Source: Pseudomonas sp. FP1742
GTDB taxonomy: Bacteria > Pseudomonadota > Gammaproteobacteria > Pseudomonadales > Pseudomonadaceae
DNA length: 64,000 nucleotides
Direction of reading: 5' to 3'
Assembly: GCF_030687145.1 (NCBI RefSeq)
Contig: NZ_CP117460.1
Location: 5,332,001-5,396,000, forward strand
Shown here: piece after piece, positions 50,999-60,500 of the stretch
Layout of the letters: each line of letters begins with the position of its first letter
How positions within the stretch are numbered: position 1 is the stretch's first letter
Program-made: the position numbers and the translations under genes
The notes under the pieces: model-generated
Told to the model about the DNA's origin: nothing
Databases searched by the model: none
Seen by the model: only the letters and a program-made list of their open reading frames with translations

Positions 50999-52123
50999 AT
51001 GACGTTTGAACGCGATCACCGAATCGATTTTTTTCGCGGCCTGGCCCTGATCTTCATTTTCTGGGACCACGTACCGCAGAATCCACTCGCGCAGTTCACG
51101 GTGCGCAACTTCGGCTTCAGCGACGCGGCGGAGATTTTCGTGTTCCTGGCCGGTTATGCGGCCGTGCTGGCTTACGGCAAGATCGCCCGGCGCGACGGGC
51201 TCATGGTGGCCACGGTGAAAATCCTGCGACGCGCCTGGGTGCTGTATGTGGTGCATATCTTTTTGCTGGCGCTGCTGATGGGCATTGTGTTTTTCGCCAA
51301 CAGCCACGTGGAAACCCGCGATCTGGTGCAGGAAATGGGCTTACAGTATTTCCTCAGCAATCCGCAGCAAGCGTTGATGGACGAGTTGCTGCTGCGCTTC
51401 AAGCCGAACCTGATGGACCCGTTGCCGCTGTACATTCTGTTGCTGCTCGGCCTGCCGCTGGTACTGCCGATGCTGCTGCGCAAGGCTGAATACGTGGTAG
51501 GGCTGTCGGTGGTGTCGTACCTGCTGGCGCCATGGCTGCAGTGGAACCTGGCGGGCATCGACGGCGGCGTGTGGTTTTTCAATCCGATGGCCTGGCAGCT
51601 GCTGTTTATTCTCGGGGGCGCGGCGGCGATTCACCGGCAAAGGCCTCGGGCGCCGCAACCTCGACCGCTGACTCGGCAGCCGGTTTTCATCGCGGCTCTG
51701 AGCTATCTGGCAATGACCGGGATGATCGCGCTGTCGTGGAAATGGCCGACCGTGCATGACGCGGTCATGCCCCAATGGCTCGGCGAATGGCTCTATCCGA
51801 TCAGCAAGACCCACCTCTCGCCGGCGCGTCTGCTGCACTTCCTCGCCCTCGCCTACGTCACCGCCAAGTTGTTGCCGGACACCGGCTGGACGCAACACTG
51901 GCTGGCGCGACAAAGCTGTCGCATGGGCCGATATTCTCTGGAGGTGTTTTGTTTTGGTGTGTTGCTGGCGCCGTTGGCGGACATGCTCAATGCCTTGGGT
52001 GGGAACGTATTGGCGATGCAGCTATTCAGCGCAATGTTGGGGGTCGGGTTGATGGCGTTGCTGGGGGCCTGGCTGGATTTCAATAAGCGGTTGAACAGGC
52101 CGATACCCATGACAGCCGTTTAA
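50999..52123 (+). CDS. opgC: OpgC-family membrane protein
   Basis: A 374-residue protein with about ten membrane helices and the OpgC N-terminus (RDHRIDFFRGLALIFIFWDH, then FVFLAGYAAVLAYG). OpgC succinylates osmoregulated periplasmic glucans in other proteobacteria. No opgG/opgH is nearby. The ATG at 50999 begins the conserved sequence; the frame from 50810 adds 63 unconserved residues. Confidence 0.87.
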   Translation: MTFERDHRIDFFRGLALIFIFWDHVPQNPLAQFTVRNFGFSDAAEIFVFLAGYAAVLAYGKIARRDGLMVATVKILRRAWVLYVVHIFLLALLMGIVFFANSHVETRDLVQEMGLQYFLSNPQQALMDELLLRFKPNLMDPLPLYILLLLGLPLVLPMLLRKAEYVVGLSVVSYLLAPWLQWNLAGIDGGVWFFNPMAWQLLFILGGAAAIHRQRPRAPQPRPLTRQPVFIAALSYLAMTGMIALSWKWPTVHDAVMPQWLGEWLYPISKTHLSPARLLHFLALAYVTAKLLPDTGWTQHWLARQSCRMGRYSLEVFCFGVLLAPLADMLNALGGNVLAMQLFSAMLGVGLMALLGAWLDFNKRLNRPIPMTAV

Positions 52124-52126
52124 ATG

Positions 52127-52159
52127 CAACAGCCCCGATCATTCAGACCGGGGCTGTTG
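52127..52159. terminator. Bidirectional hairpin opgC / permease
   Basis: CAACAGCCCCG and CGGGGCTGTTG pair perfectly around 11 bases between two converging genes; the T-run is short. Confidence 0.7.
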
Positions 52160-52178
52160 TATGGCTGGCGTTACAGAT

Positions 52179-53600
52179 TCAAGACGCCGAACGCACCGCG
52201 CCTTGCGACACATTGGTCGGTTGCAGCTTGAACACGTAGAACAACACCGTCAGCAGCACCAGGAACGCCGGGCCCACATACAGCGCTACGCGGGTGTCCG
52301 GGAAGTACGCCATCAGGCCGACCACCAGCACCAGGAAGGCCAGCGCCAGGTAGGAACTGACCGGGTACAGCCACATACGGTATTTCAGGCCGGCACGTTC
52401 GCTGGCGCTCAGGCCTTTGCGGAACTTGAGCTGGGCCAGCAGGATCATCACCCAGGTCCAGATCGCGCCGAAGGTGGCAATCGCGGTAACCCAGACGAAG
52501 ACTTTCTCCGGCACCAGGTAGTTGAGCAGTACGCCCAGCAGCAACGCACCAATCGACAGCAGCAACGCGCGACGGGGCACGCCGTTGTTCGATGTCTTGG
52601 CGAAACCGGCCGGGGCCTGGCCATTCTGCGCCAGGCTGTAGAGCATGCGCCCGGTACTGAAGATCCCGCCGTTGCAGGACGACAGCGCGGCGGTGATCAC
52701 CACGAAGTTGATGATGCCGGCGGCGGTCTTGATGCCCAGACGCTCGAAGGTCATCACGAACGGGCTGCCCTGGGTGCCGATTTCGTTCCATGGATAAATC
52801 GACAGGATCACGAACAAGGCGCCGACGTAGAACAGCAGAATCCGCCAGAACACCGAGCCGATCGCGTTGGGAATGGTTTTCTGCGGGTTCTTCGCTTCAC
52901 CGGCGGTCAGGCCGATCATTTCGACGCCGAGGTAGGCGAACATCACCATTTGCAGGGACATCAACACGCCTTGCACGCCGTTGGGCATGAAGCCGCCGTG
53001 GGCCCACAGGTTGGAAATCCCCAGGGCCACGCCATCGTTGCCGAAGCCGAAAGCAATGATGCCAACACCGCCGAGCACCATCGCGATGATGGTGACGATC
53101 TTGATCAGGGCGAACCAGAACTCGAACTCACCGAAGGCTTTTACCGCGATCAGGTTGATCGAGCCCATGCTGACCAACGCGGCGAGTGCCCAGATCCAGC
53201 GCGGCACGTCAGGGAACCAGACGCCCATGTACACCGCCACCGCGGTGATTTCCGCGACGCAGGTCACCAGCCACAGGAACCAGTAGTTCCAGCCGGTCAG
53301 AAAGCCCGCCAGAGGGCCGAGGTAATCCTGGGCATAACGGCTGAACGAGCCGGCGACCGGGTTGTGCACGGCCATTTCGCCGAGGGCGCGCATGATCACC
53401 AGGATCGCCAGACCGCCGATGATGTAGGACAGCATGATGGCCGGGCCGGCCATTTCGATGGCCTTGGCCGAACCCAGGAACAGGCCGACGCCGATACAGG
53501 CACCGAGCGCCATCAAGCGAATGTGCCGTTCGCCGAGCTCGCGTTTGAGCGGGCCGCCCTGAGCGGTCTCGCCGTGGGGCAGGTGATTGCCGACTGGCAT
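52179..53600 (-). CDS. Amino-acid permease (APC family, ProY/AroP-like)
   Basis: A 473-residue, 12-helix amino-acid/proton symporter with the AAT-family start KRELGERHIRLMALGACIGV followed by GLFLGSA, and AGSFSRYAQDYLGPLAGFLTGW. The closest recognisable types are proline- or aromatic-specific permeases (ProY, AroP); the substrate cannot be fixed from sequence. It is transcribed alone, with its promoter in the following 650-base gap. Confidence 0.88.
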   Translation of the reverse strand: MPVGNHLPHGETAQGGPLKRELGERHIRLMALGACIGVGLFLGSAKAIEMAGPAIMLSYIIGGLAILVIMRALGEMAVHNPVAGSFSRYAQDYLGPLAGFLTGWNYWFLWLVTCVAEITAVAVYMGVWFPDVPRWIWALAALVSMGSINLIAVKAFGEFEFWFALIKIVTIIAMVLGGVGIIAFGFGNDGVALGISNLWAHGGFMPNGVQGVLMSLQMVMFAYLGVEMIGLTAGEAKNPQKTIPNAIGSVFWRILLFYVGALFVILSIYPWNEIGTQGSPFVMTFERLGIKTAAGIINFVVITAALSSCNGGIFSTGRMLYSLAQNGQAPAGFAKTSNNGVPRRALLLSIGALLLGVLLNYLVPEKVFVWVTAIATFGAIWTWVMILLAQLKFRKGLSASERAGLKYRMWLYPVSSYLALAFLVLVVGLMAYFPDTRVALYVGPAFLVLLTVLFYVFKLQPTNVSQGAVRSAS

Positions 53601-54256
53601 AGGTACAACCTCGTCTTGTTATTGGATATGACCACCGAGTGTCGAAGCACCGACCGATAAGCCAGTACCTGGTGAAACCGGGCCTGCCTTGTGGACAGGC
53701 ACGTCTTGTAGGACAAAACCTGCAAGATCAGCGGGGCGTGCAGTATAAAAAGCTAACGACAGGTGTTTTCACTATATAAAACACAATATTCAGCGAGAAC
53801 TCACGGGTAATTCCCGCTATACGGAGTGGCATTACCTGGCTTATGCAGGAATATCCGCCATCGAAACGTTGCCGAGTATTGCACAACAATGGTGCATCGT
53901 CATGTCCCTACCTAGGCAGCATTTACCTCTTCGATGCGTCTAACTCAAACCTTTCAGACGCCCCCCTTGTGGTGAGGGAACTGTTGTGGGCAGGGGGCTT
54001 ACTGTGGCGAGGGGGCTTGCCCCCGTTCGGCTGCGCAGCAGTCGTGAATCCTGTACATGCGGTGTGTCTGAAAAATGGTTTTTGGGACTGCTGCGCAGTC
54101 CAACGGGAGCAAGCCCCCTCGCCACAGGCAAGCTCCCTCGCCACAACAGCCCTTCTCCATAGGTAATCGTGCGCATCTGATATTTGGTTGTTCACAATTT
54201 TTTCACCAACGCCAACCACCGTCTAAGCTTCAAACAAGTCCGATCAATCTGCGTGA
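53601..54256. other. Intergenic region, permease / PBP-like gene
   Basis: About 656 bases between divergent genes. The first part (53720-53830) is AT-rich, as expected of the permease promoter; 53967-54146 is the composite repeat. Frames such as that at 53843-54166 run through the repeat and look spurious. No gene is supported. Confidence 0.6.
53967..54146. repeat. Composite repeat of the GTGGCGAGGGGGCTTGCCCCC family
   Basis: Inverted copies of GTGGCGAGGGGGCTTGCCCC and of CTGCGCAGCAGTC/GACTGCTGCGCAG, the second occurrence of the family seen at 21452-21620. Confidence 0.8.
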
Positions 54257-57200
54257 ATGGATCAGTCGACTATGGGCGCTTTGTGGCAAACCGATTCGAG
54301 TGAAACTGTGGTTCCGACTGAACGTGTGGATGAAGCGCCTTTACCTGAAAAACCCCGTCGCTCCCGGCACGGCTGGGGGGCGTTCTGGTTGCTGCTGCTG
54401 ATTATCCTGATTGTCCTGGGCCTGGCCGCGGCCAAGGAAATGCGCACCTCCAAGTTTCAAGCCCGGGAGATCAGCAAATATGCGGCTTCGCTGAAGTACG
54501 AGCTGCAACCCGGCCCCAGCGACGCGATTCGCTACCCCGGCGAAGGCCCGTTCGATCAGCGTCTGGGTTACAGCGCCCTGGATGAATTTCTGCCGCGCCT
54601 GCTCAAGCGCGATTACATCGTAGCGGCACAAACCCGCTTTTCCCCGGCGCTGTTGAAGTACAGCGACAAGGGCTTTTTCATTCCCTATGCCGAGAAAATC
54701 CAGGCCGGGCTGTCGATCACCGATTGCCGCGCGGCCCCGCTGTACCAGTTCAAGTACCCGCAACAGCTTTATTCAAGCTTCGACGCAATCCCTCCGGTAG
54801 TCGTCAACAGCTTGCTGTTCATCGAAAACCGCTTTCTGCTCGATCCGCACCAGCCCCTGGCCAACCCCGCCGTGGACTGGCCACGGTTCGGCATGGCGGC
54901 GTGGTCCCAGGTGGCCAAGCTGTTGCGCCTGCCCGGCCAGTCGGCGGGCGGCAGTACTCTGGCGACGCAGCTTGAGAAGTATCGACACTCGCCCGACGGC
55001 TTGACCGTGTCGGGCGCGGAAAAAATCCGCCAAATGATTTCCGCCAGCGTGCGGGCCTATCAGACGGGACCGGAAACCCTTCAGGCACGGCAAAATGTGA
55101 TTCGCGATTACCTCAACAGTGTTCCGCTGTCCGCGGTACCGGGCCACGGTGAAGTGCATGGCATGGCCGAAGGTTTGCGTGTGTGGTACGGCACCGACTT
55201 CAACAAGGCCAACGAACGGTTGGCCAGCACCGATACCGATCAGAAAAGCCTGGCGGAAAAAGGCCTGGCCCTGCGTGAAGTATTGTCACTGATGATTGCC
55301 CAGCGCCGCCCTTCCCATTACTTGACCAAGGGCCGTGATGAATTGGCCAGTCTGACCGACAGCCATATTCGCCTGCTGTCACAGAATGGGGTGATCGATG
55401 CGCCCCTCGCGGCGGCGGCACTGGCCAGTAAAGTGACCTACCGCGACTGGCAGACACAGCCCACCATTCAGCCGATCGAAACCAATAAAGGCATCAGCGT
55501 GGCGCGCAGTCGTCTGGGCGGGTTGCTCAATCGTCCGCTGTATGACCTCGACCGCCTCGATCTGTCCGCCACCAGCACTCTGCAAGGCGAGCTGCAAACC
55601 CAGGCCACCGCATACCTCAAACATCTGGCCGACCCGGCTTATGCGGCGGAAATCGGCCTGATCGGCGAACGCCTGCTCACCCCCACCAGCACCACCCAGG
55701 TGCGCTACAGCTTCACCCTGTTCGAACTGACCCCCGACGGCTCGCGGGTACGGGTGCAGACCGACAGCACCGACCAGCCGTTCGACATCAATGAAGGCAG
55801 CAAGCTGGAACTGGGCTCCACCGCCAAAATGCGGGTGCTCACCACTTACCTGCAGATCATCTCCGAGTTGCACGATCGCTACGCAGCCATGACCGTTGCC
55901 GAACTGAAGAAAACCGAAGTCGCCGAACAGGATCGCCTGAGCAGCTGGGCCGTCGATTACATGATTCAGAACACCGACCGCAGCTTGCCAAAAATGCTCG
56001 GCGCCGCACTGGATCGCAAATATTCCGCCAGCCCCGGCGAGGCGTTTTTCACCGGTGGCGGGCTGCACACATTCGTTAACTTCCGCAAGGAAGACAACGG
56101 CCGCATGCCGACCCTGCGCGATGCCATTCGTGAGTCGATCAACCTGCCATTCATCCGGCTGATGCGCGACCTGGTGCGCTACAGCACCTACGCGGGCCCC
56201 AACAGCAGCGCCGAATTGCTCAAGGACGACCGCGACCCGCGGCGTCAGGAATACCTGGCCCAGTTCGCCGACCGCGAAGGCACCGCATTCCTGTTGCGGT
56301 TCTGGAAGAAGTACCAGAACAAAGACACCCAGACACGCCTCGAAACCTTCCTCGACAGCATGCACCCGACACCGATCCGCATGGCTGCCGTGCATCGATA
56401 TCTATTCCCGCAGGGCGACCAGGAGAGCTTCAACACCTTCGTGCGCTCGCACCTCAAAGGCGCCAAGCTCACGGAAAAACTCACCGACGAACGCCTCGAA
56501 CGCCTGTACCTGAGTTACGGCCCGGGCAGCTATGACCTGCCGGATCAAGGCTTCATCGCCAAGGTTCACCCGCTGGATCTGTGGTTGATCGGCTACTTGC
56601 TGAACAACCCCGACGCCAAGTTCAGCCAGATCGTCAAAGCCAGCGAATTCGAACGCCAGGAAGTTTACAGCTGGCTGTTCAAAAGCAAACACAAGGGCGC
56701 ACGTGACAGCCGCATCCGCACGATGCTGGAGATCGAGGCGTTCCTCGACATTCATCAACGCTGGCAGAAAGTAGGCTATCCGTTCGACCACCTGGTGCCC
56801 TCGCTGGCCACCGCCATCGGTAGCTCAGGCGACCGCCCCGCCGCGCTGGCGGAGCTGATCGGCACCATCCTCAACGACGGTGTACGCCTGCCGACGCTGC
56901 GTATCGACAGCCTGCACTTCGCGGCCGGTACGCCCTATGAAACCCAGCTGATCAACAATCCGGTCGTCGGCAAACGCGTGATGCCTTCCGAGGTGGCAAC
57001 CGCCATGCGCGAGGCCTTGTCGCAAGTGGTGGATGCCGGCACGGCCAAACGCGTGGCAGGCAGTTTCAAACTGGCCAACGGCACCCCGTTGGCCATGGGC
57101 GGCAAAACCGGGACCGGCGACAACCGCATCGAAGCCATCGGTCCGGGTGGGCGGATTCTGAGCTCGAAATCGATCAACCGCACCGCAACGTTCGTGTTCT

Positions 57201-57382
57201 ACATCGGCGATAGCCATTTCGGCACCTTGACCGCCTACGTGCCGGGGCGCACGGCCGAAGCCTTCAAATTTACCTCGGCGTTGCCCGTGCAAGTGCTCAA
57301 GGGCATGGCGCCCATCCTGATGCCGTATCTGCAACCGGGGAGTCGCACCGGATGTTTACCCGTGGAGCTCTCCCGCCGCTGA
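54257..57382 (+). CDS. Divergent class A penicillin-binding protein-like (GT51 + transpeptidase)
   Basis: 1041 residues: proline/arginine-rich cytoplasmic start, one membrane helix (about 42-60), a GT51-like domain (E190 in FIENRFLLD; GGSTLATQLEKY), and a transpeptidase with S521-T-A-K, S627-I-N and K950-T-G. The glycosyltransferase motifs are altered: EDxxF is ENRF and the second catalytic Glu position (ILExYLN) reads IRDYLN. The 323-residue distance between SIN and KTG is much longer than usual, so there is an inserted region. The ATG at 54257 has no strong Shine-Dalgarno; M6 (54272) is an alternative. Confidence 0.8.
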   Translation: MDQSTMGALWQTDSSETVVPTERVDEAPLPEKPRRSRHGWGAFWLLLLIILIVLGLAAAKEMRTSKFQAREISKYAASLKYELQPGPSDAIRYPGEGPFDQRLGYSALDEFLPRLLKRDYIVAAQTRFSPALLKYSDKGFFIPYAEKIQAGLSITDCRAAPLYQFKYPQQLYSSFDAIPPVVVNSLLFIENRFLLDPHQPLANPAVDWPRFGMAAWSQVAKLLRLPGQSAGGSTLATQLEKYRHSPDGLTVSGAEKIRQMISASVRAYQTGPETLQARQNVIRDYLNSVPLSAVPGHGEVHGMAEGLRVWYGTDFNKANERLASTDTDQKSLAEKGLALREVLSLMIAQRRPSHYLTKGRDELASLTDSHIRLLSQNGVIDAPLAAAALASKVTYRDWQTQPTIQPIETNKGISVARSRLGGLLNRPLYDLDRLDLSATSTLQGELQTQATAYLKHLADPAYAAEIGLIGERLLTPTSTTQVRYSFTLFELTPDGSRVRVQTDSTDQPFDINEGSKLELGSTAKMRVLTTYLQIISELHDRYAAMTVAELKKTEVAEQDRLSSWAVDYMIQNTDRSLPKMLGAALDRKYSASPGEAFFTGGGLHTFVNFRKEDNGRMPTLRDAIRESINLPFIRLMRDLVRYSTYAGPNSSAELLKDDRDPRRQEYLAQFADREGTAFLLRFWKKYQNKDTQTRLETFLDSMHPTPIRMAAVHRYLFPQGDQESFNTFVRSHLKGAKLTEKLTDERLERLYLSYGPGSYDLPDQGFIAKVHPLDLWLIGYLLNNPDAKFSQIVKASEFERQEVYSWLFKSKHKGARDSRIRTMLEIEAFLDIHQRWQKVGYPFDHLVPSLATAIGSSGDRPAALAELIGTILNDGVRLPTLRIDSLHFAAGTPYETQLINNPVVGKRVMPSEVATAMREALSQVVDAGTAKRVAGSFKLANGTPLAMGGKTGTGDNRIEAIGPGGRILSSKSINRTATFVFYIGDSHFGTLTAYVPGRTAEAFKFTSALPVQVLKGMAPILMPYLQPGSRTGCLPVELSRR

Positions 57383-57530
57383 CCGGGTGGTAAATAGTTA
57401 TTTTCGGCATGCAAAATTCCAATGCTTTCGGCACTCTCCGCAGGTGTTCCGCGCAGTAATTCAGACTTTTACTTTGAGCGATGAACGATAGGCTGTTGCC
57501 TTCCATAACTGCTCAAGGCTGATAAAAACA

Positions 57531-60500
57531 ATGTCAGATTTACAAGGACGTAAAACTGCCCGCCCAGGAGGGGCAGACGACGATAAGGGCCGTCACTACG
57601 CTTTCATCCAGAGTCGAATTCACCCGACATTCAAGGACGCTTCATTGCGCAGGGCGCGGGAACTGAGCCTCACACAACCTCGTTCCGGACAATGGATCAA
57701 GACCGCCACTCAATCTGCTCACACACAGTTACAAGATGCCAACCTTGAACTCTGGTCTGCCCAGAACAAGGTGGATCGGTTTCTCGAAGAGTTACAAAAC
57801 GTTGATGACTTCGCTGAACCCTTGCTCACCGATGCATTGATGAAACAGTACGGGGTCGATGTCGATGTCAGAACCACTTACTTGCATCTTTACTTACCCA
57901 AAGAGCGCCCCTGGTATGCCATCGACCTCACGGGCGGCGTCGTCACCCGAACCGTCTCCCTGCTGAACGCAGCCCTGCACAACTTCGCACGCAGCGAAAC
58001 CTGCGAGCCGGATTCCGACTTCATCAGCCAGCCCGATGAGCGCGGTCTGTTCGACGTCCTGCCGGTCAAACGCAAAATGTCCATCGCCCAGTTCCAGACC
58101 CTGTGTCGCGAGCTGGACATTGGCGCGCGCTATGCCCGATACCTTGAAGACCGCTTGCTACCCGGCGATGCCGTCGCCAGGCGTTTTCTGCAACTCAAAA
58201 TCATCGACAGCGAGAAAGCTGCCTTCAAGGCAGCCGTTCAACAAGCGCTGATGACCGGCGACATTGATGCCGACGCGAGCGACCTGATCCTGAAGATGCT
58301 CGATGGCCAGCGCAACCTCACCCGCAAGGGCCGGGTGATGCATTTCGCTGAACTGTCCGTTCTGGGCAGCCGGCTGGCCGGGATCGTGCTGATCACACCG
58401 GACCTGTACCGTGAGCACAGGCGCGAGGTCGAGCCGATATTCGCGTATGTCCCCCAGGACCCTGAACATCCGTTGAAAGAGTACCCCTCAACGGTCGCCT
58501 TCATGAATGAACTGACTCGCCAGCTGCGGGACAACCCGCTCATCTCGTCCACTGGAATGACTTATCGCCAGTTCTTCAGCCGGTTCGTCGATCAGCCGGA
58601 GCGAGGGCATTTTTTCGGCGGGCTGCAACAGCGGCTGTTCGAGGTGAAATGGCATCAGAAAGATCCGCTGGATCCAGGGCCCAGCTGGCGGGAAGTACCG
58701 GTCGAGCAGCCCAATCTTCGTTTCAGCGCCGCACCGATCCGCGGCGAATTCTGGAAATACCGCTTTGAGCAGAAGCTGAACAAGATCCTCAATGACGCCC
58801 GACACATCGCCGTGTCCACCGCCGACACCGATCGCAATGCCCGATGGGCCTGGTGGGAGAATTTCAAGAAAATAGTCTCGGACATCTTCAACGTCGCCCT
58901 GATGGTCGTCACACCGTTCGTGCCGGGGTTGGGGGAATTGATGATGGCCTACACCGCCTATCAGATCGCCAACGATGTCATCGAAGGCTTCGTCGACATG
59001 ACATTGGGGCTGTGGAACGAAGCGGTCGAGCACATCGTGGGTGTGGTGGAGGATGCCATTCAATTGACGGCGTTCGCTGCCGGGGCAAAAATCGGCGAGG
59101 TCGTGCGTCTGAAACTCTCGCCACTGATCGAAGGCATGAAACCGGTCACGCTGCCCAATGGCGAGCCACGCCTGTGGCATCCCGATCTGCGGCCTTACGA
59201 GCTGCCGGATGTGAAGCTGTCGGCCGACTCCGGTCCTGACGAGCTGGGACTGCATACCCACCAGGGCCAGGACATCCTGCCGCTGGATGACACCCACTTC
59301 GCCGTGCGGAAAGACCCGCAAACCGGCAACTATCGCATCAAGCATCCACACCGCGCCGATGCGTATTCACCCGAGTTACGACACAACGGCCTCGGCGCCT
59401 GGACTCACGAAGGCGAAAACCCGCGAGCATGGAGTACGCCGAAACTGCTGCGCCGTCTCGGCCACACCGTCGACGGCTTGACCGACGCGGATCTCGAACG
59501 CGCGCGCATTGCCAGCGGCACCGACGACAGTGCACTGCGCCGGATGTACATCGACAACACGGCTGCGCCACCGCTACTGGACGACAGTCTCGAACGCCTG
59601 CACCTCCAGCGCCAGGCCCGGCACAGTATTGAACGGATTCGCACAGGGCTGGCGCTGGATCCGTCCTCCTACTGGTTTGAACCGCTGGCGACCTACCTGG
59701 ACGGCTGGCCTGCGGATAAATCGCTGAAGGTTTATCACAACGACGACCTGACCGGTCCCTTTCGCCAGTACGGCAATCCCGAGGCAACGGCGGGGCAGAC
59801 GCTGGCCACCAGCCTGTCGCACCTGTTGAGCAACCAGTTTGCGCCAAGCCTCGTCAACTTCCTCGATGAAGCGGAACTGCAAGCAGTACTCGGCCGGCCA
59901 ATGGCGAAAAGCGAACAGGTGCAAGCGCTGCGCGATCGGCTGGCGGACGAAGCCAATCGCCTGCTTCCAGACATCGTCAATCAGCTGTACCAAGGTGCAC
60001 AAGCATCGGACGATCCCCGGGTCAGGCTCGTGCGCCATGAGTTTGCACAGCTGCCGTCCCGTGCAGTGAAGACCCTGCTGAGCCGTGCCGACAGCCCTGA
60101 CCTCAAGCGAATGGAACAAGAGCAGCGCCTGCCTTTGAACATCAAGATCCGCGCCCGTGAAGCGGACTTCGAAGTCCGGGCAAACCATGCCTATGAAGGG
60201 TTCTACGACGATGCGCAGTGGGTGCCGGAAACCGAAAGCCTGGTGCTCAATGCGCTCAGGATTCATTCCGACACATTCAATGAGTTACGCATCGAAGTAC
60301 GCGAAGGCAGCGATGCCGGCCCCCTGCGTTGCAGCGTGGGCACGCAGGATGCGTCAACCGTCCGGGTACTGGTCAGGGATGAGGTGAACCGCTTCGAAGT
60401 CTGGGACGCGCAAAACCACAAACTGCGGGAAGCCGCCGATTTTTTCGAAGCGGTGCTCAACGCCTTGCCGAAAAACAAACAGACGCAATTGGGTTATCGA

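Noticed and set aside
53843..54166. 107-codon frame upstream of the PBP-like gene
   Set aside because: More than half of it is composite repeat, and it has no ribosome site or recognisable protein features.
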